Shown one piece after another: positions 1 to 8,300 of a stretch of DNA of 32,814 bases. The DNA comes from CAVPKN01 sp964588495. GTDB lineage: Bacteria > Chlamydiota > Chlamydiia > Chlamydiales > JAAKFR01. Position numbers and translations under genes: made by a program. How positions within the stretch are numbered: the first letter of the stretch is position 1; the number at the start of each line of letters is the position of its first letter. Where the stretch lies: NCBI GenBank assembly GCA_964588495.1, contig CAZPPS010000024.1, forward strand, positions 1 to 32,814, in the 5' to 3' direction. The notes under the pieces are model-generated. The model saw nothing but the letters and a program-made list of their open reading frames with translations, did no database searches and was not told the origin of the DNA.

Positions 1-123
1 TCATCTCTAATTAATCCTTTAAATGCCAATCAAATTTTTGATGCGCTCGCCCTGGCGAAAGTGCCAATTAATTCGATAAATATTTACCAGGATAATAACT
101 ATGCCGGCTCCGAAAGGACATAA
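1..123 (+). CDS. 3' end of an unidentified gene (partial)
   Basis: Reading from base 1, this frame stays open for 40 codons to a TAA at 121-123. The peptide includes LNANQIFDALALAKVPINS and ends NNYAGSERT. It has a natural composition and overlaps the start of the terminase small-subunit gene by 23 bases, as tightly packed phage genes often do. The start lies outside the window, and I recognise no family. An open frame of this length could also arise by chance, so the call rests mainly on composition and context. Confidence 0.4.
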   Translation, partial: SSLINPLNANQIFDALALAKVPINSINIYQDNNYAGSERT

Positions 124-529
124 ACCGTATCAGGGTTGTGAAACTGGGGGACGTCCTCAAAAATATACACCCGAATTCATTGAAAAAGAGGCCGATGCTT
201 TTCTTGAATGGATGCAACATCCGGAAAGCATGTGGTACAAGGACTTCGCTTTGGAAAGAGGATACGACCCCGATCAGCTGACAATATGGGCTGAACAAAA
301 TGAAAAGTTTTCTGGCGTTTATAAGAGGTCGCAGGGCTGGCAGCAATCCAAGCTCATCAAAGGCGGCCTATTAAACCAATATAACTCCACAATCACAAAG
401 CTTGTGCTTGCAAATACATGCGGGTGGACAGATAAGCAACAGTTAGCCGGCGATGTAGCAAATCCTCTTCAATTCCTTCTCCAAAATGTGGATGGCAGCA
501 GCAAGGAGTTAGTTTGTGAATCAGAGTGA
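101..529 (+). CDS. Phage terminase small subunit-like protein
   Basis: A 142-residue protein of the size and style of phage terminase small subunits, which bind phage DNA and load the large-subunit motor. Basic and Gly/Pro-rich start (MPAPKGHKPYQG), then the segment from about residue 25 (YTPEFIEKEADAFLEWM) that looks like the helical DNA-binding part. Residues 85-120 hold the typical SKLIKGGLLNQYNSTITKLVLAN and a GW-TDKQQLAGD tail. The C-terminus overlaps the start of the terminase large-subunit gene by 14 bases, which suggests translational coupling. Family assignment comes from pattern and from the unmistakable large subunit next door, so the family is fairly safe but the exact subgroup is not. 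Confidence 0.75.
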   Translation: MPAPKGHKPYQGCETGGRPQKYTPEFIEKEADAFLEWMQHPESMWYKDFALERGYDPDQLTIWAEQNEKFSGVYKRSQGWQQSKLIKGGLLNQYNSTITKLVLANTCGWTDKQQLAGDVANPLQFLLQNVDGSSKELVCESE

Positions 530-1427
530 GACTGCATTAGCTGAAAAAAGGCTATCCGATCCCATGTGGAGATTGCAAAATCTTTATTACATAGTGGACA
601 AACACGGACGTAAAGTCCGTTTTGAGCCTAATTGGGCACAAAAGCAGCTGTATCACGACATGTGGTACTGCAACATCATTCTCAAGGCCCGTCAGCTGGG
701 AATCAGCACATTTGTATGTTTGCTTTTTTTAGATCGATGCCTTTTCAATAGCAACTTGGCTGCCGGCGTGATTGCTCATACCAGGGAAGATGCGGAACAA
801 CTCTTCAAGCGCATCAAATTCGCATATGACTCCCTCCCAGATGCAATAAAAGCTCTACGCCCTGCTACAGTTGATAGCGCAAGAGAGCTTGTTTTCAGTA
901 ATGGCAGCAGTTTGCGGGTGGGGACATCGATGAGGGGATCAACATTGCAATACCTCCATATCTCAGAATTTGGAAAAATATGTGCCAAGTTCCCGGATAA
1001 AGCCCAAGAGATTATTACTGGCTCTCTAAACACGCTTGCACCGGGACAGTATGTTTTCATCGAATCAACAGCAGAGGGTAGAGAAGGGCGTTTCTACGAG
1101 ATTTGCAAGCAAGCACAGGCACTTGCAGCATCCGGCAAAGATTTATCAAAAATGGACTTCCGCTTTCACTTTTTTTCATGGTTTGGAGAACCAAGCTACC
1201 GGATAGGCTCCCCTCTCGGCATGTCGCAAGAAATACATGAATATTTTATTTCGCTTGAAGGACTGGGTATTAAACTCGATCCAGAGCAGAAATTTTGGTA
1301 TGCAGCTCGCCATGCGACACAGGGTGAGGATATGAAACGGGAATTCCCATCGACTCCCGAAGAAGCATGGGAACAATCGACAGAAGGGGGCTTACTACGC
1401 AAAACAGCTGATGAACGCCCGCAATGA
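516..1427 (+). CDS. Phage terminase large subunit, N-terminal ATPase part (frameshifted)
   Basis: ATPase half of the DNA-packaging motor. Residues 54-66 (IILKARQLGISTF) form the terminase Walker A variant with R59-Q60-x-G62-x-S64-T65. HISEFGK near residue 150 fits Walker B, and IESTAEGREG near 183 fits the C-motif or coupling region. The reading frame runs into EEAWEQSTEGG and then into unrelated residues (LLRKTADERPQ) before a TGA. The correct continuation (AYYAKQLMNARNEKRIG) lies in the +1 frame, directly joined to the nuclease half at 1411-2088. The switch point is the run of five G at 1386-1390. The start at 516 overlaps the small-subunit gene. As written the gene is broken, unless translation shifts +1 or the run contains a sequencing error. 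Confidence 0.88.
   Translation: MNQSETALAEKRLSDPMWRLQNLYYIVDKHGRKVRFEPNWAQKQLYHDMWYCNIILKARQLGISTFVCLLFLDRCLFNSNLAAGVIAHTREDAEQLFKRIKFAYDSLPDAIKALRPATVDSARELVFSNGSSLRVGTSMRGSTLQYLHISEFGKICAKFPDKAQEIITGSLNTLAPGQYVFIESTAEGREGRFYEICKQAQALAASGKDLSKMDFRFHFFSWFGEPSYRIGSPLGMSQEIHEYFISLEGLGIKLDPEQKFWYAARHATQGEDMKREFPSTPEEAWEQSTEGGLLRKTADERPQ
1386..1390 (+). other. Frameshift site in terminase large subunit (G5 run)
   Basis: With four G instead of five, the frame reads T-E-G-A-Y-Y-A-K-Q-L-M-N-A-R without a break and joins the ATPase and nuclease halves. One extra base in a homopolymer is therefore the simplest account. The site resembles a purine-rich slip region, but I see no stop codon right after it of the kind that drives the prfB +1 shift. 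Confidence 0.75.
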
Positions 1428-2088
1428 AAAAAGAATTGGCCGCATCCCCTACGATTCTGCTGTCCCCGTTTATACAGCTTGGGATTTAGGTTACAACGAC
1501 AGCACAGCTATTTGGTTTTTTCAGATTGTAGGCAAAGAGATCCACTTGATTGAATACATTGAAGGGTCAGGAGAATCACTTTCACATTGGCTGGGGGTTG
1601 TAAAATCAAAAGATTATTTCTACGAAAAACACTTGTGTCCCCATGATATTTTAGCTCACGAATACACTTCGGGTATGACTCGAAAAGCCTCTGCACGGAA
1701 AATGGGGGTCAGCCTCATTGCTGTACCTCGTGTTGATCTGATTCCAGGAATTGATGCAGCGCGGAATATTTTGAACCGTTGCTGGTTTGATGAAGTAAAG
1801 TGCGCCCAAGGAATCAAAGCAATCGAAAATTACAAGAAAGAGTGGAATGATCGTGCGGGATGCTGGTCCAGCCAACCTCTACACAATTGGGCTTCACATG
1901 GTTCTGACGCTTTCAGAACACTTGCTACGGGACTTTCATATATCACAGGGCAGAAGTCTCAGGCTGAAATTGAACGAGCAAAATTAGAAAGCTTAAGAGA
2001 CTCTAGTGGTCTTTTGCCAGGCCATTACCTTTATATGCCTGAGATATCTAATAGTAACAATATTAGAAGGTACGAAAAAATATTTTGA
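1411..2088 (+). CDS. Phage terminase large subunit, C-terminal nuclease part
   Basis: RNase H-like nuclease half of the packaging terminase, which cuts concatemeric phage DNA. Near the start, VYTAWDLGYNDSTAIWFF carries the first catalytic Asp in the usual WDxG setting. HEYTSGMTRKASARKMG follows at about residue 88, and WASHGSDAFRTLATGL near 160-176 holds the late conserved HGSDAFR motif. The annotated ATG is only an internal codon: coding similarity extends upstream in this frame to about 1390, where the frame switch lies. About 100 bases of terminal sequence (KSQAEIERAKLE and onward) are more variable, as in relatives. No portal gene follows; a HEPN-type gene does. Confidence 0.85.
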   Translation: MNARNEKRIGRIPYDSAVPVYTAWDLGYNDSTAIWFFQIVGKEIHLIEYIEGSGESLSHWLGVVKSKDYFYEKHLCPHDILAHEYTSGMTRKASARKMGVSLIAVPRVDLIPGIDAARNILNRCWFDEVKCAQGIKAIENYKKEWNDRAGCWSSQPLHNWASHGSDAFRTLATGLSYITGQKSQAEIERAKLESLRDSSGLLPGHYLYMPEISNSNNIRRYEKIF

Positions 2089-2109
2089 TCTATCATAATG
2101 AGGAAATCT

Positions 2110-2685
2110 ATGGATAATAGTGTCCGACAAACAGCCTTCAATTCTTTAGTTAAAGCAAAAGAACAGATTTTTTTTGCCATTCAGTTCGACGATGCTGTGC
2201 ACCGAGGCAAGATACACCCGAGCGATTTTGTAAAAAAACTTCAAGTTCCAGAACATTATTCAGGGACAAGTTTTGTTATTGATTGTGACTGGGAGAAGGA
2301 TCCAGAAAATTTTCAACGCACATCAAGTAATTCGATGATGAATGCCATTAATGGTGCGATAATGATCTGCAAAGAAAGCTACCACGAATCGCTGCGGGTT
2401 AAATGCGAAGAGAATTCGGATTTATATGCGGCGCAGATGATTCTAAAATGTATTCGTGATGCGGTGGGCCATGTAGCTGCCCATTCCTTAGAAGAAGCTG
2501 CCCCATATTGGGATCTTAACGAAAATTATCGCAAAGTTTTTGAGATCAAACGATTGGGCATTTCCCTGGATGCAAGACACCTCCATTGTACACAATTCAA
2601 ATGGAGCCATATAGGAGGGTTGACGAATCTTTTAAAAATATTAGATTATCTGATTGACGACTTGCGTGAAAAACTAGCAACTTAG
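2110..2685 (+). CDS. HEPN-like protein (candidate RNase)
   Basis: About 191 residues, all-alpha in appearance. The segment KCIRDAVGHVAAHS contains R-x4-H (R116 and H121 from this start), the catalytic motif of HEPN ribonucleases. It is followed by a tail of the type GISLDARHLHCTQFKW, then GGLTNLLKILDYLIDDL, which I associate with a widespread uncharacterised HEPN-like family. The family link is from memory of pattern, not a search. HEPN proteins often act in toxin-antitoxin or phage-defence systems. Here the gene stands alone, between a terminase and a recombinase, with no obvious antitoxin partner. Start choice: AGGA at 2101-2104 sits five bases before the ATG at 2110; an in-frame ATG at 2098 lacks such a site. 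Confidence 0.6.
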   Translation: MDNSVRQTAFNSLVKAKEQIFFAIQFDDAVHRGKIHPSDFVKKLQVPEHYSGTSFVIDCDWEKDPENFQRTSSNSMMNAINGAIMICKESYHESLRVKCEENSDLYAAQMILKCIRDAVGHVAAHSLEEAAPYWDLNENYRKVFEIKRLGISLDARHLHCTQFKWSHIGGLTNLLKILDYLIDDLREKLAT

Positions 2686-2810
2686 CCTGCATTCATCCTG
2701 AAAGAGACTGTCGCAAAACACAAGTCTTTCGACAGAAGCTTTTACAAATGATTAAAAGAATTTCATTCCACAGTTTTTTGTGCGGAAAATAGCGTCGGAT
2801 TGATAGGATG

Positions 2811-2840
2811 TACGGAAATTCATAATCAAGGATTTCCGTA
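2811..2840. promoter_or_regulatory. Inverted repeat overlapping the recombinase start
   Basis: A perfect 9-bp inverted repeat (tacggaaat at 2811-2819, atttccgta at 2832-2840) encloses the Shine-Dalgarno AAGGA at 2828-2832 and ends on the A of the start codon. It could be an operator for self-repression by the recombinase, half of a recombination site, or an RNA hairpin masking the ribosome binding site. A related tgcggaaaa occurs at 2781-2789. Confidence 0.45.
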
Positions 2841-3442
2841 TGCTAATCGGTTACATGAGAGTTTCATCAGATACAGATAGACAAAACACCGACTTGCAAA
2901 AAGATGCGCTGTTAAAAGCTGGAGTCGATGAGCGGCATATTTTTGAAGATAAAGCTTCTGGTGCCAAAGATGATAGGAAAGGGTTAATTGAAATGCTCAA
3001 ATTTGTAAAAGCTGGAGATTCTCTGATCGTCTGGAAATTGGACAGACTAGGAAGATCGCTAAGTCATCTGATCGATATTGTGAATAATCTCAAGGCGAAG
3101 CAAGTCTCATTCAAATCCCTAACTGAGGGCATGGATACCTCCACTCCATCGGGCGAGCTGCTTTTCCACGTATTTGGTGCATTGGCTCAATATGAGCGCG
3201 CCTTGATTACTGAAAGGGTCAATGCTGGTTTAAATGCCGCTAGACGACGTGGCAGAATTGGGGGGCGTCCTCCTGCAATTTCTAAAGAAAAGCTCGATGT
3301 CATTATTGCATCCTTAGAACAGGGAATGTCAAAATCAGCAGTGTGCCGCACTTTTGATGTCAAACGTACAACGCTAATTGACACGCTTGCTCGCATTGGA
3401 TGGCCAAAATCAGGCCACCTCACAAAGCGAAGTATAAAGTAG
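2840..3442 (+). CDS. Serine recombinase / resolvase-invertase family
   Basis: A 200-residue small serine recombinase. The N-terminal catalytic domain opens MLIGYMRVSSDTDRQNTDLQ, with catalytic Ser9 after the conserved Arg7. KLDRLGRSL (about 65-73) supplies the active-site arginines, and GALAQYERALITERVNAGL (about 115-133) is the E-helix of the resolvase/invertase group. GGRPPAISKEKL leads into a C-terminal helix-turn-helix (MSKSAVCRTFDVKRTTLIDTLARIGW) that binds the recombination site. Length matches Tn3-type resolvases and DNA invertases. No transposase accompanies it, so a role in multimer resolution, DNA inversion or element integration is possible. A strong terminator lies 95 bases downstream, making this a single-gene unit. 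Confidence 0.93.
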   Translation: MLIGYMRVSSDTDRQNTDLQKDALLKAGVDERHIFEDKASGAKDDRKGLIEMLKFVKAGDSLIVWKLDRLGRSLSHLIDIVNNLKAKQVSFKSLTEGMDTSTPSGELLFHVFGALAQYERALITERVNAGLNAARRRGRIGGRPPAISKEKLDVIIASLEQGMSKSAVCRTFDVKRTTLIDTLARIGWPKSGHLTKRSIK

Positions 3443-3536
3443 ACTGAGTTACGTTTCCGTTTCATTGGGCCTCAAACTTCTATTGCTACCTCAATGTTAT
3501 AAAATACACATTCCCCTCCTTCATTTTAAAGAAGAT

Positions 3537-3572
3537 AGAGGCTTTACCGACTATTGGAGTAAAGCTCTTTTT
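3537..3572 (+). terminator. Rho-independent terminator after the recombinase
   Basis: Arms agaggctttac (3537-3547) and gtaaagctct (3559-3568) pair over about 10 bp with one bulged G, followed by a run of T at 3568-3572. It separates the recombinase gene from the structural-type genes downstream. Confidence 0.7.
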
Positions 3573-3652
3573 ATGTTATGTTTCAAATTATAATTATAAA
3601 TGAAAAAAGTGTCCTCAAGCGGGAAAAGCAACGGCTTGTATTTAGGTAAGAT

Positions 3653-4453
3653 ATGGTTCAAATTATTCCAAGAGCAAAAACAGGATTAGAACAATTTCTA
3701 GAAGCTATGGGACCTGCAACACAAGGCATAGCTGAAGGTTTTGGCGCAATCGCAGGAGCCATGAATGAAAAGAAAAAAAAGCAACTTGAGCAGGAGCGTT
3801 TCCAGAAAGAGAACGAGGCGGCCAAACAATACGGAATTGATCTCACGGATATCTATGACCCCAAAATGAGGGAAAAAGCTTTTTCAGAGGCAATATTGGG
3901 AAAAACAGCCGGACAAGTAAAAGAGCGGGAAGCCGATTTGTTACCCAAGATGAAATCATTTGCCGACAGACTTGAGTCAGAGAATCCAAACAGTCCAAAA
4001 CATAAACTTGTGGCTGACATTTACAGGTCAGATTTGCCCTCAGACGAGAAATCTAATTTAATAAAGTCAATGGTCGGTCTAGATCCATTCAAAGTGGATC
4101 AACAAAACCGCTTGCAGATGGATAGTGTTTTAAGGCGCTATAAATCAAGAATCAAAGAGCTTGATATTGAGATTAAAAACTTAAAATTCCCAAACAGCGC
4201 AGACAGAGATGAAATGAAACGCCTAAAGAAGCAAAGAGATGCACTATCGGCCGAAAGAGATGAGCTTCTCGATTTTAGAGCTCTGAATGACATCGAAGAG
4301 GAAGAAGACTTTGAAGAGGAGGAAGAGCCTGCAAAACTGAAGTTCAATCCTAAAAACCCCGAACATGTCCGCAAGTTTAAGCAGCTCGATAAAAAGTTCA
4401 AAGGGGACAGAAACAAAGTCAACGCAGCTCTTGCCAAGGAGTTTAGCTTGTGA
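3653..4453 (+). CDS. Phage structural-type coiled-coil protein, function unknown
   Basis: 266 residues, highly charged. The start MVQIIPRAKTGLEQFLEAMGPATQG, with a Gly/Ala-rich helix, is a style I associate with minor virion proteins encoded beside polyvalent phage proteins; this is an impression, not a search result. Residues 35-55 and 150-210 (LRRYKSRIKELDIEIKNL, then MKRLKKQRDALSAERDEL) look like coiled coil. An acidic stretch (EEEEDFEEEEEP, about 213-224) separates this from a basic C-terminal segment (NPEHVRKFKQLDKKFKGDRNKVNAALAKEF). The stop overlaps the GTG start of the next gene, so both are probably translated together. Confidence 0.55.
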   Translation: MVQIIPRAKTGLEQFLEAMGPATQGIAEGFGAIAGAMNEKKKKQLEQERFQKENEAAKQYGIDLTDIYDPKMREKAFSEAILGKTAGQVKEREADLLPKMKSFADRLESENPNSPKHKLVADIYRSDLPSDEKSNLIKSMVGLDPFKVDQQNRLQMDSVLRRYKSRIKELDIEIKNLKFPNSADRDEMKRLKKQRDALSAERDELLDFRALNDIEEEEDFEEEEEPAKLKFNPKNPEHVRKFKQLDKKFKGDRNKVNAALAKEFSL

Positions 4454-5127
4454 GCACTGTTCCTGATTTCTATTCTTTGATGCATCCAGAGACAGAATTA
4501 GAAGAAGCTCCCATCCCCACCGCAACACCTCGTCGTTCAAAGGCTAAAGCAGAGCCTCAAAATACTCCTGACTTTTACTCGCTATTTGAAGCTGAGCCCG
4601 AAACAGCACCACAAGCGATAGGTCAGGAAGAAGAGGAGCCCGATTTCTATAACATGATGAAGGCGGAAAAAGAGCCACGGAAGCCCCTATTCGATGCGTA
4701 CAGACCTGAAGAAAAAACACCTGAAGAACTGCGGGCAATGTCTCCAAAAGACAAACTGGCATACGCGAAAGAATTGGCTCAATTTAGAGAATTGCAGCAG
4801 AGCAGAGACTTTACAAAAGGGGCACTATCGGGCCTTTCACTTTCAGCCAGTGAGCACATTCCAGGCTTAAAACCAGACGAAGAAGATTTAATGGTCGGTT
4901 TGGGCGATATAGTGGGATCGTATTTGCCCATCACAGGACTTTATCAAGCTCTTGGTAAACCGTTGGTGCAATTTGCAGCGAAGTCCCCGGTTGCAAAACG
5001 GGGATTGATGTCCTTGGCACGCATGACAGGATTTGGACTAACAGGGGCAAGCTACAAAGTCGGAAAGGGTTTTGTGCAAGGTGAGAGGCCAACAGCTGAA
5101 GAATTGGGTAAGGAAGCAGCTACATGA
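4450..5127 (+). CDS. N-terminal part of giant phage polyvalent protein, ended by in-frame TGA
   Basis: Starts at GTG 4450, overlapping the previous stop (GTGA), with AAGGAG at 4436-4441 seven bases ahead. The N-terminal 70 residues hold three copies of a PDFY motif (PDFYSLM at 5-11, PDFYSLF at 40-46, PDFYNMM at 64-70) spaced by acidic, proline-rich linkers. A Gly/Leu-rich stretch (GLGDIVGSYLPITGLYQALG, about 150-170) looks amphipathic or membrane-active. The TGA at 5125-5127 is in the same frame as the 1344-residue ORF downstream, and the 64 codons between are open (IDAGLQAIGGGISFG and onward). Together they would make one protein of 1634 codon positions, so this is a truncated piece or a readthrough product. 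Confidence 0.7.
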   Translation: MSTVPDFYSLMHPETELEEAPIPTATPRRSKAKAEPQNTPDFYSLFEAEPETAPQAIGQEEEEPDFYNMMKAEKEPRKPLFDAYRPEEKTPEELRAMSPKDKLAYAKELAQFRELQQSRDFTKGALSGLSLSASEHIPGLKPDEEDLMVGLGDIVGSYLPITGLYQALGKPLVQFAAKSPVAKRGLMSLARMTGFGLTGASYKVGKGFVQGERPTAEELGKEAAT

Positions 5128-5319
5128 GCAGCCATCGATGCAGGATTACAAGCTATTGGTGGGGGTATTTCTTTTGGGCAAGCTGTCCGCAACATCGCAG
5201 CAAAAGAGGGCGTTCCCGCCAAAGAGGTTCTAGGGAAACTCTGGAAATCTACAAAAAACTTCCTGAAGAAAAAATTCATCCCTGCTGAGTCTATTGGAGA
5301 AGCAGAAGTTGAAGTACTC

Positions 5320-8300
5320 ATGCGTGAAGCTAGAAAGGCAGAAACGCAGGGGCTCAAAGAAACTGAAATTGAAATCACACCCAAAAAAGAATCTAAAAAA
5401 GCACTAGAGACAGATGAGAAAAAGGCATTAGAGCACAAACCCAAAGAAGAAGGTCTCGAGCCCAAAGAAACTGAAATTGAGGCAGGAGAAGAGCTAGAAA
5501 ATTTCACGACATCAAAGGGATCTACATACACCGTCAATCCCGATGGTACAACAACGCGTGTAAAAGCGGGCCGTCCTGAACATCCTGGGGAAGAAGGCAT
5601 CCAGCCTAAAAGTGAAAAGACATGGTTTATTACTCCTGAAGACTCTCTTAAATTAGGGGAGATTCAGACAACCGGTGAAGATAAAAAGATAGTCGAGCTG
5701 CCAAATGGACAATTGGGCATTCAATATCTCAGTGGCAAGGACAAAGACAAAATAGAGCAACGTACCCTAGTCGATTTTTCCAAAAAGCCAAAAGAGGGTC
5801 TTATTCCCGTTGAAGCATGGGAAGGCGGACAAAAAATCCATTTTGGCACCCCTATTGTTAAAGTTGCAAAACCAAAGCCAATTGAAGCAAATCCAGCGCA
5901 GCTGGAATACACTCGCGAAGATTTCCCCACTAAAAAAGAGGCCCGGCAATATTTAGATCATCTGCAAAAAACTCTAAAAAATGCCCCAGCATCTCACAGG
6001 GCAGGTCTAGAAAGTGATATCAAAAACGTGGAACGCATCATTTCTGAATTTGAACCAGCGGAACCGGTATTAAGAGCTAAAGTTGCAAAAGGGCCAGAAG
6101 AATTACCCAAAAAACCAACTCAGATCCCCCCCAAACAGACAAGGCCGCGACAACCCAATGTAATGGGCAAAAAACAAGCTGTGGCCCGTTCTAAGATCAT
6201 CGACTTATTCAAAAAGGTATTTACAGACCCTATTCGCTTGGGCAAATTCAGGCAGAGAGCGGCAGGTATTCACAAACTGTGGCCCAAAGTTACGCGCTTA
6301 CTCAAAGCCAATGATGTCGAAACCGCTGCCCATGAGATCGGGCACAACCTGCACACCACTCTTTATGGTGGGGATGCCAAAACTCCACAGGAACAAGTCA
6401 ATAAAATCACCGCTGCCCTGAACCCATACCTGGATGAGTTGAAGCCACTCGCTCATTACGCTCCCTATGGTATGGAGGGCTTTGCTGAATTTACACGGCT
6501 CTACGTCACCAATCCAGATGTTGCAAAAGAACTGGCTCCCAACTTCTATGCCAAATTCGAAGCTGATTTAGATGCTCAATACCCTGAAATGAAAAATGCT
6601 CTTTTGGAAGCCCGCGAATATTGCGAGGATTATCTCCAAGGCACTCCACAATCTCGCATCAGAGCTCAAACCAGTTATGCCGAGGATAAAGGCAAGCTCG
6701 CCAATATTGTTGACGCAGTAAAAGAAAATCTCAATCTGGACAAGCTCAAAACCGAGTTTTTAGATGATGTCTTCCCAGCAAAAAGACTGGTCGCAGAAGC
6801 ATTTGGTATCCCACTTTCTGATGTTGAAAATCTCAAAGATGAGCGCAATTTATATAGAGCTCTCCGTGTTTTAAAAGGGGCTATGGGCAAGGGAGACGTG
6901 TTTGTTCTCCATGAGACATTCAATGCAAAGACATTGGATAAGATCAACGGCAGCTTAAAAGACATCCTGAAACAGCTCCCAGATAAAGAAGCATATCGAG
7001 AGTTTAACGACTACCTGATAGCAAGAAGGTCACTTGAGAAAGCAGCCCAAAAGGTTGAGACTGGAATCAATATGGGCGATGCTTTAGCCGTTGAATTGGA
7101 GCTGAGGCCAAAATATGGAGAGCTCGCCAAAGAGCTGGACAAATATAACGATACATTGCTGCGGTATGCCATGGACTCCGGCCTCATTTCCGGAAAACAA
7201 TATCTGGACATCAAGAAAAATAACCTGCTCTACACGCCCTTCCAAAGAGTCATGGAGACTGAAAAAGGTGGAGCGGCAGCCGGCGCAGGTAAATTACAAG
7301 CTGGCAAGCCTATCAAGAGAATGAAGGGCTCTACACGGGATATCGTTGCTCCTATAGAGAGCATTTTGAAAAATACTTACTCTATCATCATCAACTCAGA
7401 AAAGAACCAAGCCGGTCAAGTTTTGGCTAAAATTGCCAAAATGAAGAATATGGGCGGGTATGTTGAAAATGTTCCCACCCCTATAAAACTGAAAGGAAAA
7501 ATAGAGGGTGAGCAGGTAGCAAGGGAGCTTGCCAAAAGATTTGAAAGAGAGGGATTGAGTGACCTCATAGAATATGGAGAGGATGGCAAGCCAGTTTTAC
7601 GAGAAGATATTGCTGAGGCTATTCCAGAAGTATTTCTTCGTTTTGGAGCTGGCAAGTATCCAGCAGGTGAAAACATCGTGACTGTTTTCGTTGAGGGAAA
7701 GCCTAAATACTACGAGGTGTCCCCCGAGCTATTCGAGATGTGGAATAAAGGGATCGCTCCCTATACAGCCACCCTGCTCACAAAAATACTGCGCATCCCC
7801 GCACGTACTTTACGAGCTGGAGCTATCCTCAATCCTAAATTTATTCAGAAAAACCTTATTCGTGATACATGGGGATCTTGGCTTTTTACCAAATACGGTA
7901 AGTCTATAAAAAATCCCGTTGAGTTGTTCATCGACACTCTCTACAGCCCCATTGCCATGATGGCCACAGCTGCCGGCAAAGGTAGCTTATATGTAGAGTG
8001 GATGAAAAGCGGCGGCGGAATGTCCACAATGCAGTCTCTTGATCGTGATGCGATCGTAAAAAAATTGGAAGAAGTGAGAAACGGCTATAAGCCCTATCAG
8101 GTTGTCAAATGGCTCAGACAAGCGGCGGAAATATCGGAAGAATCCAACCGCCTCGTTGAATTTGGAAAAGCTATTGAGGTGGAAGGAAAAACAAGATTAG
8201 GCCGTGAAATAGCCGCTTTCGCTGCCCGCGACCTCAGCATTGATTTCGCAAAAATGGGACTCCAAACAAAAGTCCTCAATCAAATAATTCCATTTTTCAA

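Noticed and set aside
1380..1430. Programmed +1 frameshift like that of prfB in the terminase
   Set aside because: No stop codon or slippery CUU-UGA follows the purine run; a one-base change in a homopolymer is simpler. Not excluded, but not supported.
2110..3442. HEPN gene and recombinase as a toxin-antitoxin pair
   Set aside because: They are about 155 bases apart, the recombinase has its own regulatory site and terminator, and no MNT-type antitoxin fold is visible.
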